From Oncomelania hupensis (taxonomy: Eukaryota > Mollusca > Gastropoda > Littorinimorpha > Pomatiopsidae): 64,000 bases of DNA. The position numbers were made by a program, and so were the translations under genes. Under the pieces are notes generated by a model. It searched no databases. It worked only from the letters and a program-made list of their open reading frames with translations, and was not told where the DNA came from. Position 1 is the first letter of the stretch, and every line of letters starts with the position of its first letter. This document shows, piece after piece, positions 1 through 10,616 of this stretch. The stretch is taken from assembly GCA_036898135.1 (NCBI GenBank), contig CM072512.1, positions 36,375,772-36,439,771 on the forward strand, given 5' to 3'.

Positions 1-397
1 AGCACGGTGGTCTAATGGTAGTGCTTTGGCTTGCGGTTCGAGCCCTGTCCGGGCCTTTGTGTTGTGTCCCTGGGAAAGACACTTTACTCCCGTTTCCTAC
101 TCCTTCGGATGAGAGTATAAACCGAGGTCTAATCTGCGTGTCGCATACATTCCATCATAACGGACTTTAAAGATACTGACGCTCATGTCCTAGAAGGGTG
201 AGTGCCGGTAACAAGAACACACCCAGCATGCACTTGGTCCTTCTCCCACATCCCTGGCTGGCCAGGATAGTGCTCAGTTGTCCGGGCGTCAGACCAAGCG
301 CCCAAAGGCGTCTCGGGCGGTTTGAGTTAGATCCTGTATCGGTCAGCGCCTAGAATCTGGCAAAGTACGGCGAAATAAATGCGCTATAAAAATCCTC

Positions 398-472
<75 letters not shown>
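1..472 (+). mobile_element. tRNA-derived SINE (family A) with (AAT)n tail
   Basis: The first ~50 bases read as a degenerate tRNA-like head, with a box-B-like GGTTCGAGCC at 35-44. An unrelated body follows (GGGAAAGACACTTTACTCC near 75, GGGCGGTTTGAGTTAGATCCTG near 315) and it ends GCGCTATAAAAATCC plus an (AAT)n tail from about 398. A second copy of the body without the head lies at 5745-6090, and again in copy 2. The 5' end may be cut by the window edge. The structure (Pol III-like head, unique body, short tandem tail) defines a SINE; I cannot name the family with certainty. Confidence 0.75.
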
Positions 473-473
<1 letters not shown>

Positions 474-610
474 GTGCAGTTGACGCTTAAAAAATCGTGA
501 AAGCCACATGTGGAAAGTTTAGTTTCCTGTGATAAATCCTGAAAAACGCAACTTATAGTCGGACGACATTCAGTTCAGACACTTATGTAGACATCCGAGC
601 TGTGCAGCCC

Positions 611-676
611 ACTTGGTCCTGATTTAACTCGGAAGAGTCCGCTGGACCTAAAGCAATAACCATGTAATGTAATGTG
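611..676 (+). mobile_element. 3' end fragment of dispersed retroposon family C
   Basis: These bases are the reverse complement of the start of the repeat seen at 6714, 9421, 38804 and 41531 (TCGGAAGAGTCCGCTGGACC, then a short TAATG-type tail). Here the element is in the orientation that puts the short tandem tail at its 3' end, so it is a 5'-truncated copy. Confidence 0.6.
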
Positions 677-745
677 CAGCTCACTGGATGCGGGGAATGA
701 GCGTGCGACTTGATAGTCGCTCGATCTGTTCCATTTTTAGCTCGT

Positions 746-950
746 GGGGCCGGGTAGCTCAGTTGGTAAGAGCGTCTTGCTAGTAACCGAAAGGTCGCTG
801 GTTCGAATCCCGGATTGGTCAACGTGGGATCATATTATTTTCCCCTTTACCAACAACTGGCCCGCTGGTGTCAGTATAAATCGGTCCAGTAGTCACCTAT
901 AAGCGAAAGTGTCGTGTGACTATAATCTACTACAAACAACAACATTTTTA
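746..950 (+). mobile_element. tRNA-derived SINE (family T), copy 1
   Basis: The head has a textbook Pol III box A (TAGCTCAGTTGG, 755-766) and box B (GGTTCGAATCC, 800-810). The loop CTAGTAA between them suggests descent from tRNA-Thr(AGU), but the anticodon stem does not pair, so this is not a working tRNA gene. A body of about 120 bp follows (CCAACAACTGGCCCGCTGG, CAGTATAAATCGGTCCAGTA), ending in a short CTACAAACAAC tail. Two more copies lie at 30774 and 63253. Of the three, this one keeps both promoter boxes closest to consensus. Confidence 0.85.
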
Positions 951-1847
951 GCACTATTGGTGCTATCAGTACGTCCCATCGCCCGTTGGTTTCCGTCTAC
1001 TTTCTATTCTCGATTTTGATTTTACTGCATAACATGAAAGAAACCATCGATTGGATTATTCGGTCAGACGTAGAAATGCGCAAATGCAAGAAATTACTTT
1101 AAAACATGAAACAAGTTTTGTATAAATTAATGACTATTACACAAACTATGAAACATAGTGTAACGTATGTTTTATAACATAATATAACATAATATATTTC
1201 ATATATGCTTGTTTTGATTCTGTGTGCGTGTATGTGTGAGTGTGTGCGTGTGTGTGTTTGAGCTTACGCAAATGTGTGTGTTTGTGCGTGTATGAGCGTG
1301 AGTTGTTTTGGTTAAGTTGATTCCTGATTAATTTTAATATATTTATCTTTTTTTTACATTAAAGTACTATTTTTGTTTTTCATTCTTAACTCCTCTATTA
1401 CAGTGTTTAAAAAGTCCCTTCATTTGGGAACGAACTGGAGTTGCACAGAATCAAGCATTGGAACTGTAGCGAGTTGCTTTGAAGCGAATACTGGCGGGAA
1501 CACGCGAAAATATGCGATGAGTTCCGTTGCACAAGGCGAAAACAAGCAATCCGTCACGTGACTTCGGCGAGTTGGAAAAATATATACTTTTCTGCGAGTA
1601 CATAATGACCACCAACATTGTAGACTTATCCTACTTCCGACTTTAGTATAGGATCTCTTAATGCGCAGGAGCATAACATTTCCCCCCCCCCCCCCCCCCC
1701 AACGCTTGCTTTGTGAGTACTTGAATACGAAACAATGCGAGTAAGACACACGCTGCAAAGCAACTCGCTATTGAATCCACATGTGAATCAACATTTGCCG
1801 TGTAACACATTATCTCTCACTTTCCCTTCCTCTTTTTTTCAGTTTGT

Positions 1848-1901
<54 letters not shown>

Positions 1902-1969
1902 AGATACAAATGAAATACACAAATTGAGTTGGTTTATACGGATAAACGTATTGTTACTGTAGACCTATC
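951..1969. other. non-coding stretch with simple repeats
   Basis: No gene seen. It holds an imperfect GT-rich run (about 1216-1300), a 19-base poly-C tract (1682-1700) and a (TC)n run (about 1852-1900). The short ORFs over the (TC)n run encode only Leu-Ser repeats and are artefacts. Confidence 0.6.
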
Positions 1970-2345
1970 CTATCTTATCCCGTAACTCGGAGGTCGTTGG
2001 GGCACCACAGATGATCGTTTAACCAGCTTATTCCATCGTTCTCTGCCCACAGCAACCATCATGGCTTCTCTCAGTGTCAAGCCAGTCCATTCTCGAATGT
2101 TGTCCTCCCACCTCTTTTTCGGTCTCCCTCTTCTTCTGCCTCCTTGCACTGTGCCTTGCAGGATAGTCTTTGCAAGGCCTGATGATCTGGTGACGTGGCC
2201 ATACCATCGGAGTTTCCGTTTCTTCACCACTGTGAGCAGGTCATCGTGTTGTCCAATGGCTTGTGTGATGGTCTGTCGGACTTCGTCGTTGGTGATGTGT
2301 TGGGTATAGCAAATGCCCAGAAGTCTTCTGTAGCCAACATACTGC
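1970..2345 (-). pseudogene. LINE 3' fragment: C-terminal region of a non-LTR retrotransposon ORF2
   Basis: The minus strand encodes the tail of a LINE polyprotein: RRLLGICYTQHI, then TVVKKRKLRWYGHVTRSSGL, then GGRRRGRPKKRWEDNIREW. The RWYGHVTR...GRPKKRWED pattern is common downstream of RT in LINEs of marine invertebrates. The same region recurs at 9000-9300, 21430-22590, 41110-41410 and 45480-45925. It ends at a short tandem tail reading GATAGGATAGG on the coding strand. It is truncated at its 5' end and lacks EN and RT, so it is dead. Confidence 0.85.
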
Positions 2346-2866
2346 ATGCAAGCACGACAGACAGAACCACACCCATGAGCCACCGCGAAAAAAGTATGCA
2401 GAGGTTGAGGTCGAGGGGTCAAGGCCAAAGGTCGCTCTGTCCATGGCTAGCAGTACACACAAACACACATGTAACGGTGTAGTTCAATGTAAAACCGAAG
2501 AATTTGTTCTGTGCGAGGTGTAGACTTTAAGAAACTGTGAAATTAAAAATAGAAAGGATTATTTGAAAGGGGAGCGTACTAATGGAGTAATGGAGAGAAA
2601 GGCTCGCAGGGCAAGAACCAGAAGGTACGTGTTGCATGATCATGTCTGTCGCTACACACATGCAGAGCCGCCACACAGCACACACTTCATTCCAATATTA
2701 TAAACACAGGGCTGTGCTGAATTCGCGCCAGCTTTTCAATGTCTTGCTTAAGGTAGGGGTCCAAGGTGATTGCACAATATTTAGGTAGGGGACGGACCAG
2801 AGCAAGATATGCATTGCGTTTGCAAGAGTTTGGGCAGTGGCGCAGATTTCTACGGATGAAGCCCAA

Positions 2867-3110
2867 TAATAATAATAATAATACAGGATGCTATACGCGC
2901 CTTTCCCCAAATCATTCAGGCTCAAAGCGCGGCGATCTATACCAACATACACGCTCACCTGTTTCATCCACCCTCACACACTACACACATCCATCACTCA
3001 AACAGGTGGTGTAAAGGCAGGGAGATCGCTATTAGAAGACGTAAAGAAAATCGATTTTTTATTTTTGAAATTTTTATATTGACTGCGTCCTGTACCATAA
3101 TTGGGTACAG
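2867..3110 (-). mobile_element. SINE family B, minus strand, head missing
   Basis: It starts with an (AAT)n tail, then TACAGGATGCTATACGCG, an internal CTCACCTGTTTCATCCACCC and CACCTGTTTGAG-type segments. It ends at TGACTGCGTCCTGTACCATA. It is the reverse complement of 32210-32440. The tRNA-like head and the CTCCGGG core seen at 32180 are absent. Confidence 0.75.
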
Positions 3111-3479
3111 GCGACTTATTTTAGCATTTTCATAGTTGGGTTATTTATGATAAAAATAATGTGAAAAAGAAAAGAAAATGGTTTTTAAAAAAGGGTTACA
3201 ATACAAGTATAAAAAACTGAAAATAATTTCAATCAATCATATATTTACAATTTCTGAACAAGACAGAAACTCTGTAGTTAACTTATTTAACAAAGGTGGC
3301 ATAGAACAAATCTTGAAACGTTGTAGTTTGATGAAAATGAAAACACAGTAACTATGATTTATTTTGGGGCACGTCACAATGTAATCAATGTTAAATAAAA
3401 ATCGATCAAAAACATTTTCAGAGTGTACAACAATGAACACTTGGTGATGGCATATCTTTTGTCACTTGCTTCCAAAGCT
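3111..3479. other. AT-rich stretch, nothing recognised
   Basis: AT-rich sequence inside the copy-1-only insertion. No domain, hairpin family or tandem repeat stands out. A 67-aa minus-strand ORF (3237-3440) has no features I recognise. Confidence 0.4.
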
Positions 3480-3775
3480 TGCTTAGTCATTGTTTATAGG
3501 GACCAGCGGACTGCAAAAAGCCAAATCAGGGACCACAAGCTTGGTTGAAAGGGGACTCGCTCCTGATCTGTATAAAAGATCCGCTGAAACAACCCTAATG
3601 GTAACACCGAAGGCACTCCAACAGCAGGTCACTTTACAATAAAAGCATCCCATGCAGCAGATACTGAGGCTATCGAACCCCTGTTTACAAAAACAAAATA
3701 GAATAGCATCATAGTATTCCTTACTATTACTACTTGCATCCTGTACACTTATTTTGAACACATTTCGGTGGTTTC
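3480..3775 (-). mobile_element. diverged family-C retroposon
   Basis: It shares the block TTGTTTATAGGGACCAGCGG, then CATAAAAGATC-type, AACAACCCTA, CAGTCACTTTACAATAAA and CCCGTTTACAAAAACAAAAT segments in the same order as the copies at 6714 and 9421. It is clearly more diverged than those. Confidence 0.65.
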
Positions 3776-4144
3776 TTCTGAGCTAGGCTCTAGAAAGAAA
3801 AGAAAATTCACCCTCTTACATATATACAAAGGCACAGTTGGCTTTCTTGGTAGTTTTGTGTATCTGGAGTAACCATTTCAGGTCATCAGAGAAGATGATG
3901 CCTAGGTAAGGGTTGTTAGAGACTTGTTGGAGTATGATGTTGTTGACAGGGTGTTGTGGCCGTTGAAGCTATTGATTACACGATAGATAAGACAATCGTC
4001 CGAAAATAGGGGTACTTGATATTTTACTGCTTCAGGGAGGTCATTGATGTAGCAGAGGAAAAGGAGGAGGCCTAGCACTGTGCCTTGAGGTACTCCGGAG
4101 TCTACAGCGGCTGTTGCAGATTTTCCTCTCGGTGTTATGATAGT

Positions 4145-4377
4145 TATGATTCCCAGTTGCTATCCCCAATAAATTTCTTCTTCTTTTCCCCTCTCAATCG
4201 CTCCCCTCCCCACCCTTCTGCAATCCCTTTGTGTACATAAATAGTTTTAATTTTAAAACAATTAAAATGTTATGTAATTAATTATTTTGCATGTGTGTGT
4301 ATATCATTTTAACAATGTCCAGGTGCCCTTAATGGTTTTTTTTTTTTGGAATAAATTTGCCTTGCTTTGCCTTGCCT
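4145..4377 (+). mobile_element. LINE 3' end fragment with (CTTGC)n tail
   Basis: It interrupts the RT of the minus-strand LINE. It has a pyrimidine-rich segment, AATTTTAAAACAATTAAAAT, and ends GGAATAAATTTGCCTTGC with a short CTTGC repeat. This resembles a 3' untranslated end of a non-LTR element (poly(A)-like signal plus short tandem tail). The copy at 36225-36465 has the same position and a slightly longer tail. Confidence 0.6.
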
Positions 4378-5230
4378 ACCACCAGGGTATTCAGGACAAT
4401 GCTAGGGATGCAGTGAGGACCGGTTGTTTTGTTGGATTTTAGGTTTTTCAGGAGTGTAGCTACTCCAGGTTCTGTTTTATGGAGGGGGCCAATGGTGCCG
4501 GTTGCAATTTTTAGAGAGGGTAAAACGGTGGTGGATAGTTTGGTGAAGGCCGACTGGAACTGCTTTAGGAGAATGTTTGCTTTAGACTGACTGTCACTGG
4601 TGAGCTCGTGCTACACCAGTGCTGTCCTGCTTCTTGGGTTTGATTTAGCGCCAGAAAGGTTTGGTGTTTTTGTTTTCCAGACCCTCTTGGATAGCTGCCA
4701 TTTTCCTCTTATCAGTTCGCGACGACAACGTTTTTGAAACTGCCGATAGTGGGTCCAATGTTTGGTGGTTCGAACTTTTTAAAACAGTCTGTTCTTCCGT
4801 CTGCGCAGTTTCTTGAGGTGTGTGTTGAGCCAGGGTAGGTTGAAGGGACACTTGATTGTGGCTGATGGAATGTTATGGTCTATGGTGTTGGATAAGGCAT
4901 TCTTGATTGTTGACCACAGTACTTCGACATTTTCACCTCGGTCAATGGCTCGTCGACATGTTCTGGGCGGCGGCATCAAGGTCTGATCTCATCTTGTCCC
5001 AGTCGGCCTTCCCGTACTTGTAACATTTTCGGGGCTTTTGCCGTGTGACCTGGGCTTTAGAGTTGAAGTCGACTATAACCGCGTCATGGTCAGATATCCA
5101 TTGGACGCAGGACGACTGCTTTACAAGTGTGGGGTTGGATGTGAAGACAAGGTCAAGGATGCTGCTCTCACGTGTGGATGTGATGCAACTTTGATTCCCG
5201 TAGAAATAGAATTTTTAATCTGAGGACACA

Positions 5231-5744
5231 TGTCCAACTAAGCAATAACAATTTAAGAAAACACATTTGAACGATTAGCAACACGTAACAAATACTTGAC
5301 ATGACTGTATTTAATCCTTGTAAGCAAGATACGGCTGAACAGAACCCGTGGCTATGTTACCTTTGTAATGGTTTTGGATGGCTCGGTGAACTATAACAAA
5401 TAAACAAAAGCTTAAAGCTGTTGGCCGACGGTATCTGGTTAACATCCACTGGTGACTTGCGACAGGTTGGTTTCAATTCCTGCATCTTCGCTTGAAACAT
5501 CTTCCCCTTCTTCCGCAACACCTGTCACTGTACTTGCAATGTACACCAGTGGAGCTACAGCGACGAGTAGTCCTTATCAAACCCTGAAACCCAAACATAA
5601 TGGTGACGAATCTGCTGTTGCTACTGCTGCTGCTGAGGATGTTGATGACGATAATAATGATGATGTTCCAAAGACCAATTAGGCAACATAAACCTAACGA
5701 TGGCGATAATAATGATGGTGATGCATTATCTTGTTGCTTGCGAA
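5231..5744. other. older duplicated block C (first occurrence)
   Basis: No gene. From about 5325 (GCAAGATACGGCTGAACAG) this stretch has a diverged relative at 24265 (GCAAGATACGGCTGAATAG), including the AGCTGGTTAACAT-like and GATGATGTTCCAAAG segments. It therefore belongs to an older generation of duplication than the 33-kb one. The short Asp-rich ORF over the GAT-rich part is not evidence for a gene. Confidence 0.6.
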
Positions 5745-6090
5745 AAAAGAACCGCCCGCATGAGACACTCTGCCCGTAACTCCTTTGGATAAGAATATAA
5801 ACCGAGGACCAGTCTGTGCACGCAAGCATTCCATCGTGCGGACTTTAAAGATCCTGACGCTCATGTCCTGGACGAGTGAGTGCTGGCTATACAAATGCAC
5901 CCAACAAGGATTAGATCCATTCTTACCCACGCACCCGGTTGCCCAGCATTGCGCACAGTTGTCTGGGGCGTCAGACGACGCAAGTGGGCACCTTGGGCGG
6001 TTTGAGTTAGATCCTGAGTCGGACGGTTCCTTGCGCAGCTCTTGAGCTGAAAAAGCGCTATATAAGAAACAATAAATACATATCTAAAAC
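5745..6090 (+). mobile_element. SINE family A body, head missing, copy 1
   Basis: It shares with 60-395 the order GAATATAAACCGAGG, GGACTTTAAAGATCCTGACG, CTCATGTCCTGGACG, GGGCGGTTTGAGTTAGATCC and a terminal AAGCGCTATATAAG. The tRNA-like head is replaced by unrelated sequence, and the tail is AATAAATA rather than (AAT)n. Confidence 0.75.
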
Positions 6091-6504
6091 TAAAAATGAC
6101 GATGATGTTGATGAACCATCTCAACTATGAACACCATCCCCATTACGACCGCCTCCACCGACAGAACAGAAAGCTATTTCACGTTAAAGATTTGTAAATG
6201 TGTGTCAGTGTCTGGGAATACTTTTGTAAGGCTTGCCACCTTGTTTGGACATGGGTTGTTTTTGCTTTTAAATATAACACAATTTAGTGTATAAGAGTAT
6301 TGCTTTGTGTTTCAGAATCACCCATCACCCATTCGGGTTGACTTCTCGATTTATACACTCCACCGACAAAATACTGACATCGCTCTGCGTGGGCGTCAGG
6401 ATCAGTATCTGCAGCAGCACCATATTCGCCAACGTTAGGTATAGCAGACTTGAAATTCGCATCGTTATTTTACCTGATAACAATATTAAAATAAATAAAT
6501 AAAA

Positions 6505-6505
<1 letters not shown>
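6091..6505. other. older duplicated block C, continued
   Basis: Diverged relative of 24800-25510: both contain GATGATGTTGATGAACCA, GTGTGTCAGTGTCTGG, ATACTTTTG and a GTATAGCAG/GTACAGCAG segment followed by TTGAA and GCATCGTTA. No coding sequence recognised. Confidence 0.6.
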
Positions 6506-6542
<37 letters not shown>

Positions 6543-6712
6543 ATAATAGTGGTAGTGATAGTAGTAGTAGTAGTAATAGTAGTAGTAGCGATAGTAGTAG
6601 CGGTAGTAGGCGTAGTAGTAGTAGTAGTGATAGTAGTAGCGGTAGTAGGTCTAGTAGTAGTAGTAGTGATAGTAGTAGCGGTAGTAGGCCTAGTAGTAGT
6701 AGTACATTACAT
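6506..6712. repeat. (TAG)n cryptic microsatellite
   Basis: About 200 bp of TAG repeats with recurring AGTGATAGTAGTAGCGGTAG-type variants about 50 bp apart, suggesting slippage of a longer compound unit. The copy at 38614-38803 is slightly shorter. Confidence 0.9.
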
Positions 6713-6713
6713 T

Positions 6714-7276
6714 ACATAATTGTTGCTTTAGGTCCAGCGGACTCTTCCGAGCCAAATCAGGACCGGACAACCCCCAATCCGCATAAAAGATCTGCTGAAA
6801 CAACCCTAGTGGGAAAACTGAATGCCCTCCACCAGCCAGTCACTTTACAATAAAGACATCCCACGCAGGGGACGGCTGAGGCTTCACCCCAACTTACCGA
6901 ACCCCCGTTTACAAAAACAAAATTGAATACAAACATTATAAATTCTCAACAAAACACATACATATAAAATGCCTACATTGCAAAATAATAACATCATAGG
7001 AAGCCCTAGCGACCACCTGGCAGAAAGCGTCAAATATTCCCAAGCTGATCCAACAGACCTCATACACAAATAAGGAGTCTTGTCCCGGAAGAGTTTTCAA
7101 GAAAAAAGGTAGGAGACTGGTCTAGCAAAGAAGACGATAGTATAGCAGATTGATAGAACAGAGCAGGAATGAGAAAGAGCAAATGAGAAAGACAGCGACA
7201 GTGGGAATTTAAAGCACTAAATTTCCAGAAAGTGGGGATACTATTTATACTGAAACCCCCGGCACCCCAACGGGGG
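6714..7276 (-). mobile_element. family-C retroposon, full-length copy
   Basis: It runs from a short ACATT repeat (tail, read on the minus strand as ATGTA repeats) to a terminal hairpin, CCCCCGGCACCCCAACGGGGG at 7256-7276 (one stem mismatch). Just inside the hairpin, on the minus strand, is CAGTATAAATAG, a TATA-like sequence. Further copies lie at 9421-9870 plus 10617-10748, at the matching places in copy 2, and as diverged pieces at 611, 3480, 31030 and 63525. The short minus-strand ORFs are not conserved in frame between copies, so I treat it as non-coding. Confidence 0.7.
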
Positions 7277-7321
7277 TAGTAGTAGTAGTAATAGTAGTAG
7301 TAGTAGCAGCGGTAGTAGGCC

Positions 7322-7390
<69 letters not shown>

Positions 7391-7405
7391 AAGTAGTAGC
7401 AGCAC
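7277..7405. repeat. (TAG)n microsatellite
   Basis: About 130 bp of TAG repeat directly adjoining the terminal hairpin of the family-C retroposon. The copy 2 counterpart is 39383-39505. Confidence 0.9.
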
Positions 7406-7527
7406 CAGCAGCTGAAATGCTACTTTAATAGAAAAAAGAAAAATAATTTATTGCCAATGAAAACAGACCGTTCAGTTGACTGTAATTATTATTATTAATT
7501 GTTTATATTTACTCTCATTAAAAAAAA

Positions 7528-9300
7528 TCATGCGCACATCAAAGGAGAACTGGATAGAAGATCTATGCCAGAAAATAGAGAACAATCTGAACAAAAACAA
7601 CAGCAAGAATGCTTACCAGACTGTGAAGCGCCTGACAAATTTCCACGATCGAAAGCAACTCTTCTGGCATGTGCTTTACAGAAGAACCAGAAGTTGTGTA
7701 TAGATGGACAGAGTACTTTTATAACCATAAACCAAAAGGAGACCCATCAGTTCTAGCATGTCCCCAGAACTGAGGAGAAGAAGAAATCCTCCCAATTCTC
7801 CGAGAAGAAGTTAAGGCGCTAGTGCAATCGCTGAAGAAGGGAAAGTCAGCGGGAGTGGACAATATACTCGCAGAATTGTTTCAAGCAGGATATACGCTCT
7901 CACCATTATCTGTAACAAGATATGGCAGAGTGTTGAGTGACCTACACCATGGACCTCGTCGCTTGTCATCATTCTTCCTAAAAAGGGTCACCTTCCGGAG
8001 TGTGAAAACCACCACACCAGCAGCCTCATCTGTCATCCCAGCAAAGTCCTCCTGAAAATAATACTCCACAGGTTGAAACCCCAAGCTGAACAAATCATGG
8101 CTGAAGAACAAGCAGGATTCAGGGCAGGGCGAAGTACCACTGAACAGATTTTCAACCTCGGAATAATCTGCGAGAAATATTTACAGCACCAACATGTATA
8201 ATGTGTGTTTGTAGACTTCAACAAAGCGTTTGACCGAGTCTGGCATGCAGCTCTGTGGGCAACCGTGAAAGAGTACAACATCAGCCCTAAATTGAGTGAA
8301 GTCATCACAAATCTAAATGGCAAGACTTGCAGTGCAGTCTTCCACACCAACGCCATCGGAAACTGGTTCACAACAACAATCGGTGTGCGTCCAGAATGCC
8401 TACTCTCTCCAACACTCTTCAGCAACTTCCTGAACCGCATCAGGTCAGATGTCCTTGCAGATCATAAAAGCACAGTCATCATAGGAAAGTAGAGCAATCT
8501 CCAACGTCCGTTTTTCGGATGACATTGATGGATTGGCTGGAGAGGAACAAGAACTTGTACAGAGCTGGTACAGAGGCTTGACACCACCTCCAGAGCCTTT
8601 GGAATGGAAAGAAGTGGTGCAGAAAAGACCACAATGATGACCACCAACACCAATGGCATCAACACGGATATCAAAATCCAAGGCCAATCCCTCAACAAGT
8701 TGCATTCCTTCAAATATTTAGGAGCCATTGAGTCAGACTATGGGTCCCGGCAAGAAGTCCTCTCCAGGATTGCACAAACAACTGTTGCCCTGATAAGGTT
8801 GAAGCCCATTTGGAAAGACAGGTTCATCAGTCTACACTCCAAGGCTACTGCGCTCTCTTGTCATCTCCATCTTCCTATACACTTGCAAAACATGGACACT
8901 CACAGCAGACCTACAATGAAGAATACAAAGCATGGAGATGAAGTGCTACAAAGACTTCTGGGCATTTCCTATACCCAGAACATCACCAACGACGATGTCC
9001 GACAGACCATCACGTAAGCCATTGGACAACACAATGACATGCTCACAGTGGTGAAGAAACGGATAAACTCCGATGGTATGTAAGTAGATCACCTGGCATT
9101 GTAAAGGCCATCATGCAATGCACGGAGCAAGGAGGCAGAAAAAGAGGGCGACAGAATATGCGGTGGGAGGAACAACATTCTAGAATGGACTGGCTTGACA
9201 CTGAGCAAAGCCGTTAGTATTGCTGAGGACGGATAAAGATGGAGAACGCTGGTTAAACGATCGTCTATGGTTCCCCAATGACTTTCGAGTTACGGGATAA
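7528..9300 (+). pseudogene. LINE ORF2 remnant: pre-RT linker, RT and C-terminal region, copy 1
   Basis: Pieces of one LINE polyprotein in order, in different frames. A pre-RT linker (KENWIEDLCQKIENNLNKNN, 7540-7660) is followed by the RT start (KGKSAGVDNILAEL, 7840). The palm entry is VFVDFNKAFDRVWHAALWAT (8207-8270), then TIGVRPECLLSPTLFSNFLN (8378-8440). A region near 8515 resembles the catalytic segment (SDDIDGLAGEEQELV). Thumb-like sequence (LHSFKYLGAIESDYGSRQEV, 8700-8760) and the C-terminal region to 9290 follow. Many frameshifts, stops and a 20-bp deletion relative to copy 2 make it dead. It is the same family as 1970-2345. Confidence 0.9.
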
Positions 9301-9420
9301 GATAGGACTCATTTAAATGACATTAATTAAAGCTCATTCCAATTATTACGTATAAACATACAAACACAAATCACAACGTCTAACAGTAAATACAGGAGAA
9401 AACTGTATTATATAAAACTA

Positions 9421-9867
9421 ATTACATTACATTACATTACATGATTATTGCTTTAGGTCCAGCGGACTCTTCCGAGCCAATTCAGGACCGGACAACCCTT
9501 GATCCGCATAAAAGATCTGCCGAAACAAACCTAGTGGTAAAACTGAAAGCTCTCCACCAGCCAGTCACTTTACAATAAAGACATCCCACGCAGGGGACGC
9601 TGAGGCTGTACTCTAATTTATCGAACCCCCGTTTACAAAAACAAAATAGATTACAAACATCATTATAAATTATCAACAAAACACATACATATAAAATGCC
9701 TACATTGCTAAATAATAACATCATAGGAAGCCCTAGTGGCCACCTGGCAGAAAGCGTCCAATATTCCCAAGCTGATCCAACAGACCTCATACACAAATAA
9801 GGAGTCTTGTCCCTGAAAAGTTTTAAATAAAATAGATAGGTGACTGGTCTAGCGAAGAAGAAGATAG

Positions 9868-9870
<3 letters not shown>
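9421..9870 (-). mobile_element. family-C retroposon, part 1 of a split copy
   Basis: It starts with ACATTACATTACATTACATG and is collinear with 6714-7130. It stops at GAAGAAGATAGTAT, and the rest of the element continues at 10617 (TATAGCAGATTGATAGAAC), so about 750 bp was inserted at TATAG/AGTAT. Confidence 0.75.
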
Positions 9871-9939
<69 letters not shown>

Positions 9940-10104
9940 GGATTTTTATATACCGGGTACTCCAGCCTATGACCAGACTCACCACGCTTTACATAGTCAT
10001 TACATAAAAAATACATGCACTCGATCAAACATCACTTTTGCTACGATACACCAAAAGACGGAACAGTAAAGGTAAAAACTATTTACTTTACCATAGTTAC
10101 TATT

Positions 10105-10455
10105 TATTTACTTTGTTTAGAATTCTAATACTGATTAGTTGTCATAATATAATACTATCGATAGGAAATAATTACCTTGTTTAGAATTGTAATACTAATT
10201 AGTTGTCATAATATATTACTATCAATAGGAAATAATTACTTTGTGTAGAATTGTAATACTAATTAGTTGTCATAATATAATACTATCAATAGGAAATAAT
10301 TACTTTGTTTAGAATTGTAATACTAATTAGTTGTCATAATATAACACTATCAATAGGAAATAATTACTTTGTGTAGATTTGCAATACTAATTAGTTGTCA
10401 TAATATAATACTATCAATAGGAAATAATTACTTTGTTTAGAATTGTAATATCAAT
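10105..10455. repeat. 64-bp tandem array, about 5 units
   Basis: The unit contains TACTAATTAGTTGTCATAAT and ACTATCAATAGGAAATAATT, separated by TACTTTGTTTAGAATTGTAA. Copy 2 (42236-42520) has one unit fewer, so the array has changed in length since the duplication. Confidence 0.9.
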
Positions 10456-10462
10456 TAATGGA

Positions 10463-10560
10463 CCCAGTCGCTTGTCACCACTCTTCCCAAAAAAGGTAAC
10501 CTTCAGGAATGTGAAAAATTCAGCTTGCACGATCTTACACAACCATGCCTGTCACAGAGG
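10463..10560 (+). pseudogene. short LINE RT fragment
   Basis: It translates as WTQSLVTTLPKKGNLQECEK, matching the RT segment around 7945-8010 of the larger LINE remnant (ATGGACC..TCGCTTGTCA..CTTCC, AAAAGGGTCACCTTC). It is too short for function. Confidence 0.65.
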
Positions 10561-10616
10561 ACAAGAGGGTACATGCGCGTGAGAGAGACTCACTCTCACA
10601 CTTTTTACACTTACGT

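Larger units (their letters stand above)
2867..3829. mobile_element. composite insertion present only in copy 1
   Basis: Copy 2 reads straight through (GATGAAGCCCAAGGCACAG near 35899-35917), while copy 1 has about 960 extra bases between GCCCAA and AGGCAC. The insert begins with (AAT)n and a reversed family-B SINE, and contains a diverged family-C retroposon near 3480-3770. The ends are uncertain by a few bases because of the CAA shared at both junctions. Confidence 0.8.
2555..5230 (-). pseudogene. Jockey/CR1-type LINE, interrupted, copy 1
   Basis: Read on the minus strand from 5230 down. First is the end of an endonuclease domain (around 5060-5220: SILDLVFTSNP, SDHDAVIVDF), then a linker (HNIPSATIKCPFNLPWLN near 4830-4900). 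The RT entry region follows near 4380-4440 (LKSNKTTGPHCIPS). RT core motifs lie near 3960-4120 (SGVPQGTVLG and a YIND/SDDCLIY region). A C-terminal stretch lies near 2690-2860 (RRNLRHCPNSCKRNAYLALV). Two insertions break it (4145-4377 and 2867-3829) and frameshifts are present, so it is inactive. Its 3' end coincides with the left edge of the 33-kb duplication. Confidence 0.8.
9871..10616. mobile_element. insertion splitting the family-C retroposon
   Basis: It contains (TAA)n (9871-9938), a segment starting CGGATTTTTATATACCGGGT, a 64-bp tandem array (10105-10455) and a LINE RT fragment (10463-10560). The pieces look like a 3' end of a retroposon in minus orientation plus other sequence. I cannot define it as a single element. 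Confidence 0.5.

Noticed and set aside
746..820. Functional tRNA gene
   Set aside because: Promoter boxes are good, but the anticodon stem does not pair and the sequence continues into a conserved SINE body with tail. It is a SINE head.
5452..6045. Small ORFs of 76-118 aa, duplicated at 37540-38143
   Set aside because: They lie in a SINE body and a GAT-rich stretch. Their conservation reflects the recent duplication of the whole segment, not selection on a protein.
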